Origin: Prevotella sp. CAG:1031
GTDB lineage: Bacteria > Bacteroidota > Bacteroidia > Bacteroidales > Muribaculaceae
Length of the DNA stretch: 14,795 bases
Assembly (NCBI GenBank): GCA_000431215.1
Contig: HF985604.1
Coordinates: 17,020 to 31,814 of the forward strand
Reading direction: 5' to 3'
In this document: one piece after another, positions 1 to 6,148 of the stretch
Layout of the letters: each line of letters begins with the position of its first letter
Position numbering within the stretch: the stretch's first letter is position 1
The notes under the pieces: generated by a model
What the model was told of the DNA's origin: nothing
Database searches by the model: none
Seen by the model: the letters and a program-made list of their open reading frames with translations, nothing else
Made by a program: the position numbers and the translations under genes

Positions 1-870
1 CTTCAGTCCGCCGTGGGCTATGATGTCGAATCGTCCGTTCCCCTTGTCCCCCTCGACGATGTTGACCGTCGTGGCGGTGGCGCTGATAGCGGGCGCGGGC
101 GCGTTGAGAAGTTCTTCGCTGAGCACAATCTCGATCGGTTCGGCAACCTGGGCGGTGTCATCGAAGGTGATTGTCAGAACGGCGTCGCCCATGTTGCCGT
201 TGTTGAGGTCGACGCTTATATTATAGCGGTGCTGCGCTTCGGCGGTGAAGTCGACGACCTTCAGTGTGGCCGTCTGGTTCTGAGGCGTTGTGAAGGTCAC
301 GTAGAGCGAAGCCTCGCCGGCATTGACGAAGAGATCGTCGGTGGCCGACGACGGGTAGTCGAGACCGTCGGCCGAGCCGGCGGTGCGTATCGATGCGCTG
401 TAGGCCGTCATGTAGCTTTTGAAAGTGTCGGAATAGCTCACTGTCACGGCGGCGTTTTTCAGGCTGGTTGTCACTGCGGCGTGGGTCGACTCATCGCTGC
501 GCACAACAACCTGAGTTGAGCCGGCGAAATAGGGCTTTTCAAATCCCTCTTCCCCTTCTGTGCCGTAGAAGGCTTCAAGGGTGTAGGTGCCGGCGGCGAT
601 TTTCTCGCCGGAGAAATCGGCGTAGCTCCACTGTTGCGACTGTCCGTTGGAGGCCACGAGGCGGATGGTGAAATCATCGGCAGTGAGGCCTTCGACAATC
701 TCCGGAAGCGAAGCCCTCGACGGGGTCGCTGTCAGCACTTGCCGGTCGACGTCGAGCTGAAGTTCGACAGTGCCGGTTCCGTCCGACGGCGCGAAGCTGT
801 CGCTGCTGCAGCCGACGAGCGTCAGGGCCGAGCATAGAACGAATGCACTGTGCCAAATCTGTTTTTTCAT
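1..870 (-). CDS. DUF4493-like surface lipoprotein, C-terminus cut by the left window edge
   Basis: The minus-strand frame is open from an ATG at 868-870 to the left edge: 290 codons with no stop. It starts MKKQIWHSAFVLC, a lipoprotein signal peptide ending in the lipobox LVGC with the lipidated cysteine at residue 21. The following SSDS is only loosely like the Bacteroidetes surface-export signal. The body (about residues 35-250) has the layout of DUF4493: an opening beta strand GTVELQLDVD, then DDFTIRLV, a Y-rich AAGTYTLEAFYG segment, KPYFAGSTQVVV, and a Cys-less LKNAAVTVSYSDTF stretch. That family is common in gut Bacteroidales as exported beta-sandwich proteins encoded beside surface loci; its function is unknown. 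Codon third positions are strongly G/C, as in its neighbours. The family call rests on remembered sequence pattern. A bacterial Ig-like lipoprotein is the alternative. Confidence 0.8.
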   Translation of the reverse strand, partial: MKKQIWHSAFVLCSALTLVGCSSDSFAPSDGTGTVELQLDVDRQVLTATPSRASLPEIVEGLTADDFTIRLVASNGQSQQWSYADFSGEKIAAGTYTLEAFYGTEGEEGFEKPYFAGSTQVVVRSDESTHAAVTTSLKNAAVTVSYSDTFKSYMTAYSASIRTAGSADGLDYPSSATDDLFVNAGEASLYVTFTTPQNQTATLKVVDFTAEAQHRYNISVDLNNGNMGDAVLTITFDDTAQVAEPIEIVLSEELLNAPAPAISATATTVNIVEGDKGNGRFDIIAHGGLK

Positions 871-920
871 ACTCTTTCGAATTACTATATTTGATTGTAA
901 TGTATAGATACAAATTTGCG

Positions 921-928
921 CAAAATTA
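921..928 (-). promoter_or_regulatory. Candidate -7 box for the DUF4493-like lipoprotein gene
   Basis: The minus strand reads TAATTTTG, an exact match to the Bacteroidetes -7 consensus TAnnTTTG, about 50 nt upstream of the lipoprotein ATG. About 20 nt further upstream there is no TTG or TTTG -33 element, so the site rests on the -7 box and its position in AT-rich intergenic DNA. Confidence 0.35.
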
Positions 929-1034
929 AGAAATATTATCGATAAACATGCTTGCGAGTGCTAAATATTTCGAGAATCTTAATTTAATTTAAAATCATGT
1001 TTCCGATTAAACGTCGGGCGGTTTCTGTTGTCAT

Positions 1035-1060
1035 ATAAGCAAACGAATAAGCAAACGAAT
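1035..1060 (+). repeat. 12-bp perfect tandem duplication in the leader of the Spy-like gene
   Basis: The unit TAAGCAAACGAA occurs twice head to tail (1036-1047 and 1048-1059). One extra matching base on each side gives 26 bases with perfect period 12. It lies 17 nt before the ATG of the plus-strand gene, in the 5' untranslated region. It could be a slippage product or a duplicated binding site. Confidence 0.85.
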
Positions 1061-1076
1061 TAAATTAACCGATTAA

Positions 1077-1640
1077 ATGATGAAAAAGAAACTGATGATT
1101 TTGGCCGTTTCGGCTTTTGCTTTCCTCGGCGTGAACGCCCAGAACAATAATAATTGTGGCAACTGTGCCGAAACGCCGTGTGCAGAGGCTCCCTGTCAGA
1201 AGAATTGCGACAAACCCTGCGGCGCGGCCCGCTGCCTGCGCCAGTTCGAAGGTCTCGGCTTGACCGACGCGCAGAAGACTCAGCTTATTGAGCTCAATAA
1301 GGCGCGCGCCGCCGAGTTCAAGGCTCTTCGCAAGGATTGCCGCGACAAAAAGAATCGGTGCGATTCCACTGCCCGAGTCGACCGCCGTGCGGCCCAGGCG
1401 AAATATCTTGCCGAGCTGAAGAAGGTGCTGACTCCCGAGCAGTACACCCAGTTCCTCGAAAACGCCTATCTGAACGGCGGACGCAATCTGAAGGTCAAGG
1501 CTCAGATGCGCGGCAAGCATCACGCTATGTTCGGTGACCGCAAGTTCAAGAAAGACTGCCAATTCCGTGCAGTGAAGGCCGACAAGGTCAAGGACGCAAA
1601 TGGGGGCAAAGACAAGAATGACAAGAAGGATAAAAAATAA
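1077..1640 (+). CDS. Secreted cysteine-rich Spy/LTXXQ-like protein
   Basis: 187 residues. A signal peptide (about 1-21, hydrophobic ILAVSAFAFLGV, likely cleaved after VNA) places it in the periplasm. The mature N-terminus has seven cysteines between residues 27 and 53 (CGNC then PC pairs), with three more at 88, 95 and 161. Residues 58-135 are helical and carry two LTXXQ-type motifs, LTDAQ (62-66) and LTPEQ (118-122), as in the Spy/CpxP family of periplasmic chaperones and metal-stress sensors. Bacteroidetes relatives are usually annotated as DUF4890 or Spy-like. The tail after about 165 is lysine/aspartate rich. Periplasmic chaperone or metal-binding roles are inference. It is the only plus-strand gene and is monocistronic, with its own terminator. 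There are two adjacent ATGs (1077 and 1080), and no Shine-Dalgarno sequence decides between them. A TATATTTG at 886-893 could be a distant promoter. Confidence 0.85.
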   Translation: MMKKKLMILAVSAFAFLGVNAQNNNNCGNCAETPCAEAPCQKNCDKPCGAARCLRQFEGLGLTDAQKTQLIELNKARAAEFKALRKDCRDKKNRCDSTARVDRRAAQAKYLAELKKVLTPEQYTQFLENAYLNGGRNLKVKAQMRGKHHAMFGDRKFKKDCQFRAVKADKVKDANGGKDKNDKKDKK

Positions 1641-1662
1641 GCATAGAGATTAGATTGGTTGA

Positions 1663-1690
1663 GGGAGTGCCCGCATGGGTGCTCCCTTTT
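1663..1690 (+). terminator. Rho-independent terminator of the Spy-like gene
   Basis: Arms GGGAGTGCCC (1663-1672) and GGGTGCTCCC (1677-1686) pair over 10 bp, including two G-T wobbles, around the loop GCAT, and are followed by TTTTCT. It lies 22 nt after the plus-strand stop codon. The opposite strand has no T-run after the stem, so it works for the plus strand only. Confidence 0.85.
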
Positions 1691-1697
1691 CTGTCGG

Positions 1698-1871
1698 TCA
1701 GTCGGCGTCGTAGAGGCGGAGGCGCTCTTCGAGCGATTCGTCGACCGACAGTCCCATGCGCTGGCGCAGGCGGGTGCGGCTTTTCTTGACCGATTCGTAT
1801 TCGATGATAGTATAGCCATTACGCGAAATCAGAGTTTTGAAACGCCTCCGGCCAAACTCGGGGTCGGAAAA
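1698..1871 (-). pseudogene. C-terminal remnant of a regulator-like gene (possible LuxR-type HTH tail)
   Basis: A minus-strand frame of 57 sense codons ends at TGA 1698-1700 and is bounded upstream by TGA at 1872-1874. It contains no plausible start; the only ATG is internal, near the end. The last 35 or so codons have the G/C-ending codon choice of the neighbouring genes, and the first 20 do not. The readable end, EYESVKKSRTRLRQRMGL followed by SVDESLEERL, resembles the recognition helix and final helix of the LuxR-like HTH domains that end TPR-type regulators in Bacteroidales. My reading is a gene decayed or deleted from its 5' side, leaving the tail. That the stretch was once coding is moderately supported; the family is a guess from pattern. 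Confidence 0.4.
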
Positions 1872-1916
1872 TCATATTATAGCGGAAACTCTGCGACACT
1901 TTCTCAGTGTCAACGG

Positions 1917-3017
1917 TCATACCGGGATGACGAGCATCGGATGGTCGGCGAGGTAGAGCAGGCGGTGGGCGATTGTCGGGTTGAAGAACCTGACAATGCT
2001 GTTCTTGCGTTTGTTAGGAACGCCGATAATGTCTACGGCTGTCTGTCCGGCTACAGTCTCGAGAAATGGGGTCAGCGAGGTTTCGGGCGGCACTTCCGAG
2101 GCGAAGGTGTTGCCCGGATAATGGCTGAGACAATATTGTGTCATTGCTTCGAGGCTGCTGCCTGAGGTGCGGCCGCGCGACGGTATTGCCAGAAGTGTGA
2201 CGTCGTGGCCTTCCGCCCCCGACAGACTGAGGAAGGTGTCGAGCGCTACAATATCCTGCTGGTCGGGAGTCGTGAAAAACAATACTCGCTTGAAATTAAC
2301 CTCCCTGTTTCCGACCGGAACCGTAAGAACCGGATAGCGGCAGGTGTCGAGCACCTCGGCCGTAACGCTTCCCATCGCGGCGCGCTCATGATTGCCGGCG
2401 CCGTGGGTGCCCATCACTATCAGCATAGGATTCCGCTCTTTGGCAACCTCGTTGATAACCTCTTCGGGAAGGCCGTCGACGGTCAGAGTGTCGAACGGCG
2501 CGGCTGGTATTGAGCCGCTTTTGATCTGCTCGCGCACATGCGCAGCATATCGGCGCATCAGGGCGTCGATGTCGGCGGTCACTTCGGCGGCGGCCTCTGC
2601 CGCTTCGGGAGTCTCGCCGAAGTCGAGATCGTCGCTCAGCGCGTCGACAGGCTCGGAGAACGATTGCGACAGATAGGCATGAAGCAGCAACACACGTGCG
2701 CCATGGCGTTCAGCGAGGCTGAAAGCTGTTGTCAGTGCGTTCTCGCCTGCGTTCGAGAAGTCGACGGGAGCGATTATAAGTTTGTTGTGCTTCGCTTTGT
2801 CTGACGACGCTTCAGGATTGAAGATGTCGGGATTCTCGATAATGCGCAGAGCTTTGGGAAGATCACGCTCGTCGATTCTGACACGGACTCCGGCATTGAC
2901 TCCGGGTTCGGAGAGATTGACGTTCTGCAACGCGGCAGCTATGCCTTCGCTTTCGAGCAGAGACTTGAGCCGGAGGGCATAGCGGAATGTATGGATTGCG
3001 AGGGTTATCTGTGGCAT
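1917..3017 (-). CDS. Universal stress protein: DUF2007-like domain + UspA + degenerate UspA
   Basis: 366 residues, cytoplasmic, no signal peptide. Residues 1-62 (YALRLKSLLESEGI, then VRVRIDERDLPKAL) match the DUF2007 pattern, a small ferredoxin-like domain of suggested signalling role. Residues 78-235 are a UspA domain starting LIIAPVDFS, with the nucleotide-binding signature G203-x2-G206-x9-G216-S217 (MGTHGAG...MGS), so it is probably of the ATP-binding class. Residues 242-366 are a second UspA-like fold starting FKRVLFFTT, but its last part (VPNKRKNSIVRFFN) lacks the glycine signature and probably does not bind ATP. Tandem Usp proteins act in stress survival; the ligand and partner here are unknown. 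The gene follows the small HTH gene on the same strand, 96 nt downstream and separated by a stem-loop. I see no promoter of its own, so cotranscription is likely. A weak 6-bp hairpin (1895-1911) follows its stop. Confidence 0.9.
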   Translation of the reverse strand: MPQITLAIHTFRYALRLKSLLESEGIAAALQNVNLSEPGVNAGVRVRIDERDLPKALRIIENPDIFNPEASSDKAKHNKLIIAPVDFSNAGENALTTAFSLAERHGARVLLLHAYLSQSFSEPVDALSDDLDFGETPEAAEAAAEVTADIDALMRRYAAHVREQIKSGSIPAAPFDTLTVDGLPEEVINEVAKERNPMLIVMGTHGAGNHERAAMGSVTAEVLDTCRYPVLTVPVGNREVNFKRVLFFTTPDQQDIVALDTFLSLSGAEGHDVTLLAIPSRGRTSGSSLEAMTQYCLSHYPGNTFASEVPPETSLTPFLETVAGQTAVDIIGVPNKRKNSIVRFFNPTIAHRLLYLADHPMLVIPV

Positions 3018-3037
3018 CTCGGCTTGTCGATATGCCG

Positions 3038-3083
3038 CAATCGCACGCTCGGGGGTTTACCTGCAGGCCCCGGCGTGCGATTG
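3038..3083 (-). other. Strong intercistronic stem-loop between HTH gene and usp
   Basis: CAATCGCACGC (3038-3048) and its exact complement (3073-3083) form an 11-bp stem. After one unpaired base (3049) it continues with CGGGG/CCCCG (3050-3054 with 3068-3072), giving 16 bp around a 13-nt loop that contains CCTGCAGG. It lies between the HTH gene stop and the usp start. No T-run follows on the minus strand, so an mRNA-stability or processing element, or an attenuator, fits better than a simple terminator. Confidence 0.7.
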
Positions 3084-3113
3084 AGGTGATGGGTTGATTT
3101 CAGTTAGATATAA

Positions 3114-3371
3114 TTAGTCTTGTTTCTGACCTTCGAGAATTTCTACTGCCATGTCGTAGATAGTGGTGTCGTCGAGGACAACTATACCTCCTCCGGGGCC
3201 CGGCTCGATGTGGACACCACAATTTTTACCAAACTCATAGTTACTGCCGCCGAAATAGTTGCGGACTGTTTGCGGGGTCACGTTGAGCTTGTCGGCAATT
3301 TTGCTGATCGAGCCGTCGGGGAGGCTGTCTTTGATGCGACGCAGGTCGTTGAATGAGATGGTCTTTGTCAT
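3114..3371 (-). CDS. Small helix-turn-helix DNA-binding protein
   Basis: 85 residues. Residues 19-40 (SISKIADKLNVTPQTVRNYF) form a clear helix-turn-helix: a first helix with ISKIADKL, a turn at NVT, and a recognition helix PQTVRNYF. The C-terminal half (GVHIEPGPGGGIVVLDDTTI) is glycine/valine rich and resembles the conserved tail of a small putative DNA-binding protein family that I recall as widespread in Bacteroidales. Its target genes are not known. It is the first gene of a likely two-gene unit with the universal stress protein downstream, and a promoter-like sequence lies 44 nt upstream of the ATG. It could be a local regulator of that unit (inference) or a global chromatin-type protein. 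Confidence 0.85.
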   Translation of the reverse strand: MTKTISFNDLRRIKDSLPDGSISKIADKLNVTPQTVRNYFGGSNYEFGKNCGVHIEPGPGGGIVVLDDTTIYDMAVEILEGQKQD

Positions 3372-3414
3372 GATATTATAGTATTTGGTGTGACTGAGTT
3401 ATTAATGATTGCTC

Positions 3415-3445
3415 TAAAAGTAGGCACTTTTTGCGAAGTATGCAA
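3415..3445 (-). promoter_or_regulatory. Candidate promoter of the HTH-usp unit
   Basis: On the minus strand, TTG (3445-3443) is followed after 20 nt by TACTTTTA (3422-3415), one mismatch from the Bacteroidetes -7 box TAnnTTTG. Spacing and position, about 44 nt before the ATG in AT-rich DNA, fit a primary-sigma promoter of this phylum. The predicted transcription start is near 3408. Confidence 0.4.
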
Positions 3446-3503
3446 GCAAAACGCAAAAATATTCTTTATGTTGTAAAACACATTTTCGGTTTTTGCTTAA
3501 AAA

Positions 3504-4301
3504 TCAATGCCTTGTGGCGACAATGCGTTCGGCGTCGGCTGAATTCAGCCATGCGCGGTGGGTGTTGTCGATGCGTACGTCGAGCCATGTCGAGGCGGCG
3601 GAGTCGGCTACCGCGACGACTGAGTCGAGAATTTCGACGCGCGTTCCTTCGTGGAGCAGCATTGCTTCTTCAGAGCGCGAGGCCGGATGTCGGGGCGACG
3701 TGCTCAGTATTGTCGATTTTGCGGTAATGATCGCTGTTGAGGTGTCGGAGGCGAGATTTGCCGCGTGACAGGCGAATATGGCGCATATCGCGGAAAGGAG
3801 CAGCATGATGCCGCCGCCGAAAAATCCGGTTTTGCGTATCATTATTCCGTCGGCAAAGAAATAGAGACCTATGCCGGCGATGAACAGGGCGAAGGCTGCG
3901 AACGCCAGCCATGCCCATGTGTTGGAATGCATCGCGAGAGCAGCGGCGTCGTAGGCATTGCCCAAAAAGGTCCCGCGTTCGCCGGGCTTGTCGGTTATGC
4001 GGGTGTTGACGAAGGCGAGATTCGCGCGCGCATCGCTCATTGACGGGTCGAGACGCAGGGCACGTTCGTAGTTGAGCACCGCGCGGCCCAGATCGCCCTG
4101 ACGGTAGAAGGCGTTCCCGAGATTGTAGAGCAGCTCGGCCGACGATCCTTCTTTAAGGGCTGCCGAATAAGCGGCGACAGCTGCCTGATAGTCGCCTTTC
4201 GAATATGCCGAGTCGCCTTGCTCGGCCAATGAAGCGGCCTTGAGGGACATTGAGCCTGCGCCGATAATCAGGACGGTCAGAAAAATAAATATGCGGTTCA
4301 T
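3504..4301 (-). CDS. batE: BatE: TPR, two membrane segments and SH3-like domain
   Basis: 265 residues. The signal sequence (1-23) is followed by two TPR units at about 24-92 (LAEQGDSAYSKGDYQAAVAA and ELLYNLGNAFYRQGDLGRAV), two membrane helices at about 129-150 and 159-182, and a C-terminal SH3-like beta domain at about 190-262 (EGTRVEILDS, then TWLDVRI and RAWLNS). This matches BatE of Bacteroides aerotolerance operons, which is thought to mediate protein contacts at the inner membrane. It is the last gene of the operon: its ATG overlaps the batD stop in ATGA (4298-4301), implying translational coupling. I found no convincing terminator after its stop; the A/T-rich stretch 3460-3500 pairs only poorly. 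Confidence 0.9.
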   Translation of the reverse strand: MNRIFIFLTVLIIGAGSMSLKAASLAEQGDSAYSKGDYQAAVAAYSAALKEGSSAELLYNLGNAFYRQGDLGRAVLNYERALRLDPSMSDARANLAFVNTRITDKPGERGTFLGNAYDAAALAMHSNTWAWLAFAAFALFIAGIGLYFFADGIMIRKTGFFGGGIMLLLSAICAIFACHAANLASDTSTAIITAKSTILSTSPRHPASRSEEAMLLHEGTRVEILDSVVAVADSAASTWLDVRIDNTHRAWLNSADAERIVATRH

Positions 4302-6109
4302 TTGGCGTTTCGTGGTTTGAGGTTTTCGATGTCGGCGATCACAGCTCCGGCACGGCGGAAAACGTCGTCGAGCGTGGCCGGAGTCTGAGGAGTGTAACGG
4401 GCCATCTCGCAGCTGTCGATTACGCCGAGAACCGATGCGGTGAGTTCGTCGGAGGCCCCGGCGTTGTTCATTGCCTCGGAGATACTTTCGCGCGAGAGCT
4501 GGCCGGCGGCGATGCCGAATTTGTCGGAGAGATAACCGTTGACAGTTTTCAGGATCTCGGCGTAGAATGCCTCGCTGTTGTTCGCTTTCATGCGGGCCTC
4601 GGCTCGCGCCAGTCCGGCCCGCGCCGTGCGTCCGGCCCGCGCCAACCGGCGCCCCTTGATGTCGGCGTTGAGGGTCAGACGCCTGCGGTTAAGAATAATG
4701 ACAGCGGCCATTCCGGCTGCCAGCAGAATATACAGGAGCCAGTAGAGGAAGCTGTCGACAACGAGCGTGTGGCTCCTGCTCAGCTTTTTCTCTCCGAGTT
4801 TGATGTGGAGTATGTCGGAGTTCTTAGACTCTATATCTTTTTGGTCGGCCGAAGCTGTCGGGGATGTTCCCTTGGCGACTTTCAGGTCATACGAGGGTGT
4901 GGTAAGGGTGACGTATTTTCCAGTGGCCGGATCGAAATAAACGAATCTGTCGGCACCGATTGTGAAGGAGCCTTCAGTCTGTGGCACGAAAGTATATTCT
5001 ATCGTCATCTTGCCGCTGACATTGGTGGCTCCTGCTGTGGCCTCGATGTTAGACTTCGGGGTGTAGACCTCGAACTCATCGGGAAAATCGATGTCGGGCT
5101 CTTTGAGATATTTGATGTTGCCCGTGCCCTCGATGGTGTAGATGAGCGTTGCGGGCTCATGTGAGCGGAACCGGTTGCCGACAAGGCGGCTGCTTACGGT
5201 GAACTTGCCCACAGCGCCGTTGAATCCTTCGGGGCTCGGTTGCGGAAGAGCCTTGACGTCGAGTGTGGCGCTGTTCGAGCTGACGGTGATTTTTCGCTCA
5301 TGAGGCTGGCGTATTGTGGCGAAGCCGCCCAGATTCTGGGTGGAATACTGAACGACGTCGATGTCGTAGTTTCCGGAATTGATTGTCAGGCGACCGCTTT
5401 TCTGCGGGAAGATGATACATTTTTTCAGAACGGCGGTGTAGTAGCGCTGTCCGTTATACATGTCTCCTACGTTAAGAGTAGGCTTCAGGGGCACTTCCTC
5501 TATAAGGAATCCGTCGAAACTCGGCTGCTTTGTCGGGATGAACTGCGATATGTTGTATTTGGTGTAGAGCTTGATGACGCATTCGACGGGCTGCTGCTCG
5601 TAGACGCTGTTGCTCGACAGAATAATGCGGACAAACACGTCATTTTTGCCGACACCGCGGTCTGAGCCCTGGGTGTCGGGGTCGTATATGTCGACCGGTC
5701 GGCTCGATGCGGGCGCATTGGCCTGAGCATGGGTCTCTACGGTAAATTTACGGGCCGGCGTGGTCAGGCGTTTGCCGTCGACCATAATGGAGGCGGCGGG
5801 GATTGTGAATGTTCCGGCGCGGTCGGCGCGGTAGGTGTAGGTATATTCGGTTCTCGACGCCGACTGGGCTTTGCCGTTGACAACGGTGTAGCTGCGCGAT
5901 GTCGACACTGCCGGGCCGTAGACGAAGGTGCAGCCGTTGATCTGGCTGACGCGAATGTCCGAGCCTTCGGCATTGTCGAGGCGGAAGGTGACGGCGAATT
6001 TCTCTCCCTCGACTACACGCCGCGGGGGCACAAGGCTGAACGACGCCGCCACGGCGCTTACTGCCGTCGCCCATAGAATTAACAATAATATGTTGAAACG
6101 TTTTGCCAT
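4298..6109 (-). CDS. batD: BatD: large periplasmic beta protein with membrane anchor and cytoplasmic tail
   Basis: 603 residues, the usual BatD size. Signal peptide 1-22 (cleavage near AVAAS). The periplasmic part, about 23-450, is made of Ig-like beta domains with BatD landmarks: VVEGEKFAVTFRLDN near the start, then QPVECVIKLYTKYNI, RSHEPATLIYTIEGTGN and IEYTFVPQTEGSFTI. One membrane helix (453-474) is followed by a basic, arginine/alanine-rich linker (480-510) and a helical cytoplasmic tail (512-590, YAEILKTVNGYLSDKFGI) that resembles the tail of the DUF4381-like protein encoded earlier in this operon. BatD is the family linked to oxygen tolerance in B. fragilis; the mechanism is not established. 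It lies 39 nt after batC, and its stop overlaps the batE start by 4 nt. Confidence 0.93.
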   Translation of the reverse strand: MAKRFNILLLILWATAVSAVAASFSLVPPRRVVEGEKFAVTFRLDNAEGSDIRVSQINGCTFVYGPAVSTSRSYTVVNGKAQSASRTEYTYTYRADRAGTFTIPAASIMVDGKRLTTPARKFTVETHAQANAPASSRPVDIYDPDTQGSDRGVGKNDVFVRIILSSNSVYEQQPVECVIKLYTKYNISQFIPTKQPSFDGFLIEEVPLKPTLNVGDMYNGQRYYTAVLKKCIIFPQKSGRLTINSGNYDIDVVQYSTQNLGGFATIRQPHERKITVSSNSATLDVKALPQPSPEGFNGAVGKFTVSSRLVGNRFRSHEPATLIYTIEGTGNIKYLKEPDIDFPDEFEVYTPKSNIEATAGATNVSGKMTIEYTFVPQTEGSFTIGADRFVYFDPATGKYVTLTTPSYDLKVAKGTSPTASADQKDIESKNSDILHIKLGEKKLSRSHTLVVDSFLYWLLYILLAAGMAAVIILNRRRLTLNADIKGRRLARAGRTARAGLARAEARMKANNSEAFYAEILKTVNGYLSDKFGIAAGQLSRESISEAMNNAGASDELTASVLGVIDSCEMARYTPQTPATLDDVFRRAGAVIADIENLKPRNAK

Positions 6110-6148
6110 CTCTTGAATCTGAAGGTGAGGGTTATATCGGAACTCAGA

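Noticed and set aside
1520..1819. 99-codon minus-strand frame reaching into the Spy-like gene
   Set aside because: It crosses the strong terminator and runs antisense through the 3' end of the plus-strand gene. Its serine/arginine/leucine composition looks like a shadow, and the remnant frame beside it has better codon use.
1895..1911. Hairpin GACACT/AGTGTC just after the usp stop, as a terminator
   Set aside because: Only 6 bp, and no T-run on the minus strand follows. I do not call it a terminator.
1876..1913. TTGACA and TATAAT on the minus strand after usp, like a sigma70 promoter
   Set aside because: The spacer is 26 nt rather than about 17, Bacteroidetes primary sigma factors do not use this consensus, and only a start-less fragment lies downstream.
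3372..3503. A terminator for the bat operon after batE
   Set aside because: The A/T-rich gap offers only long-loop or 4-bp pairings, nothing with a stable stem and T-run.
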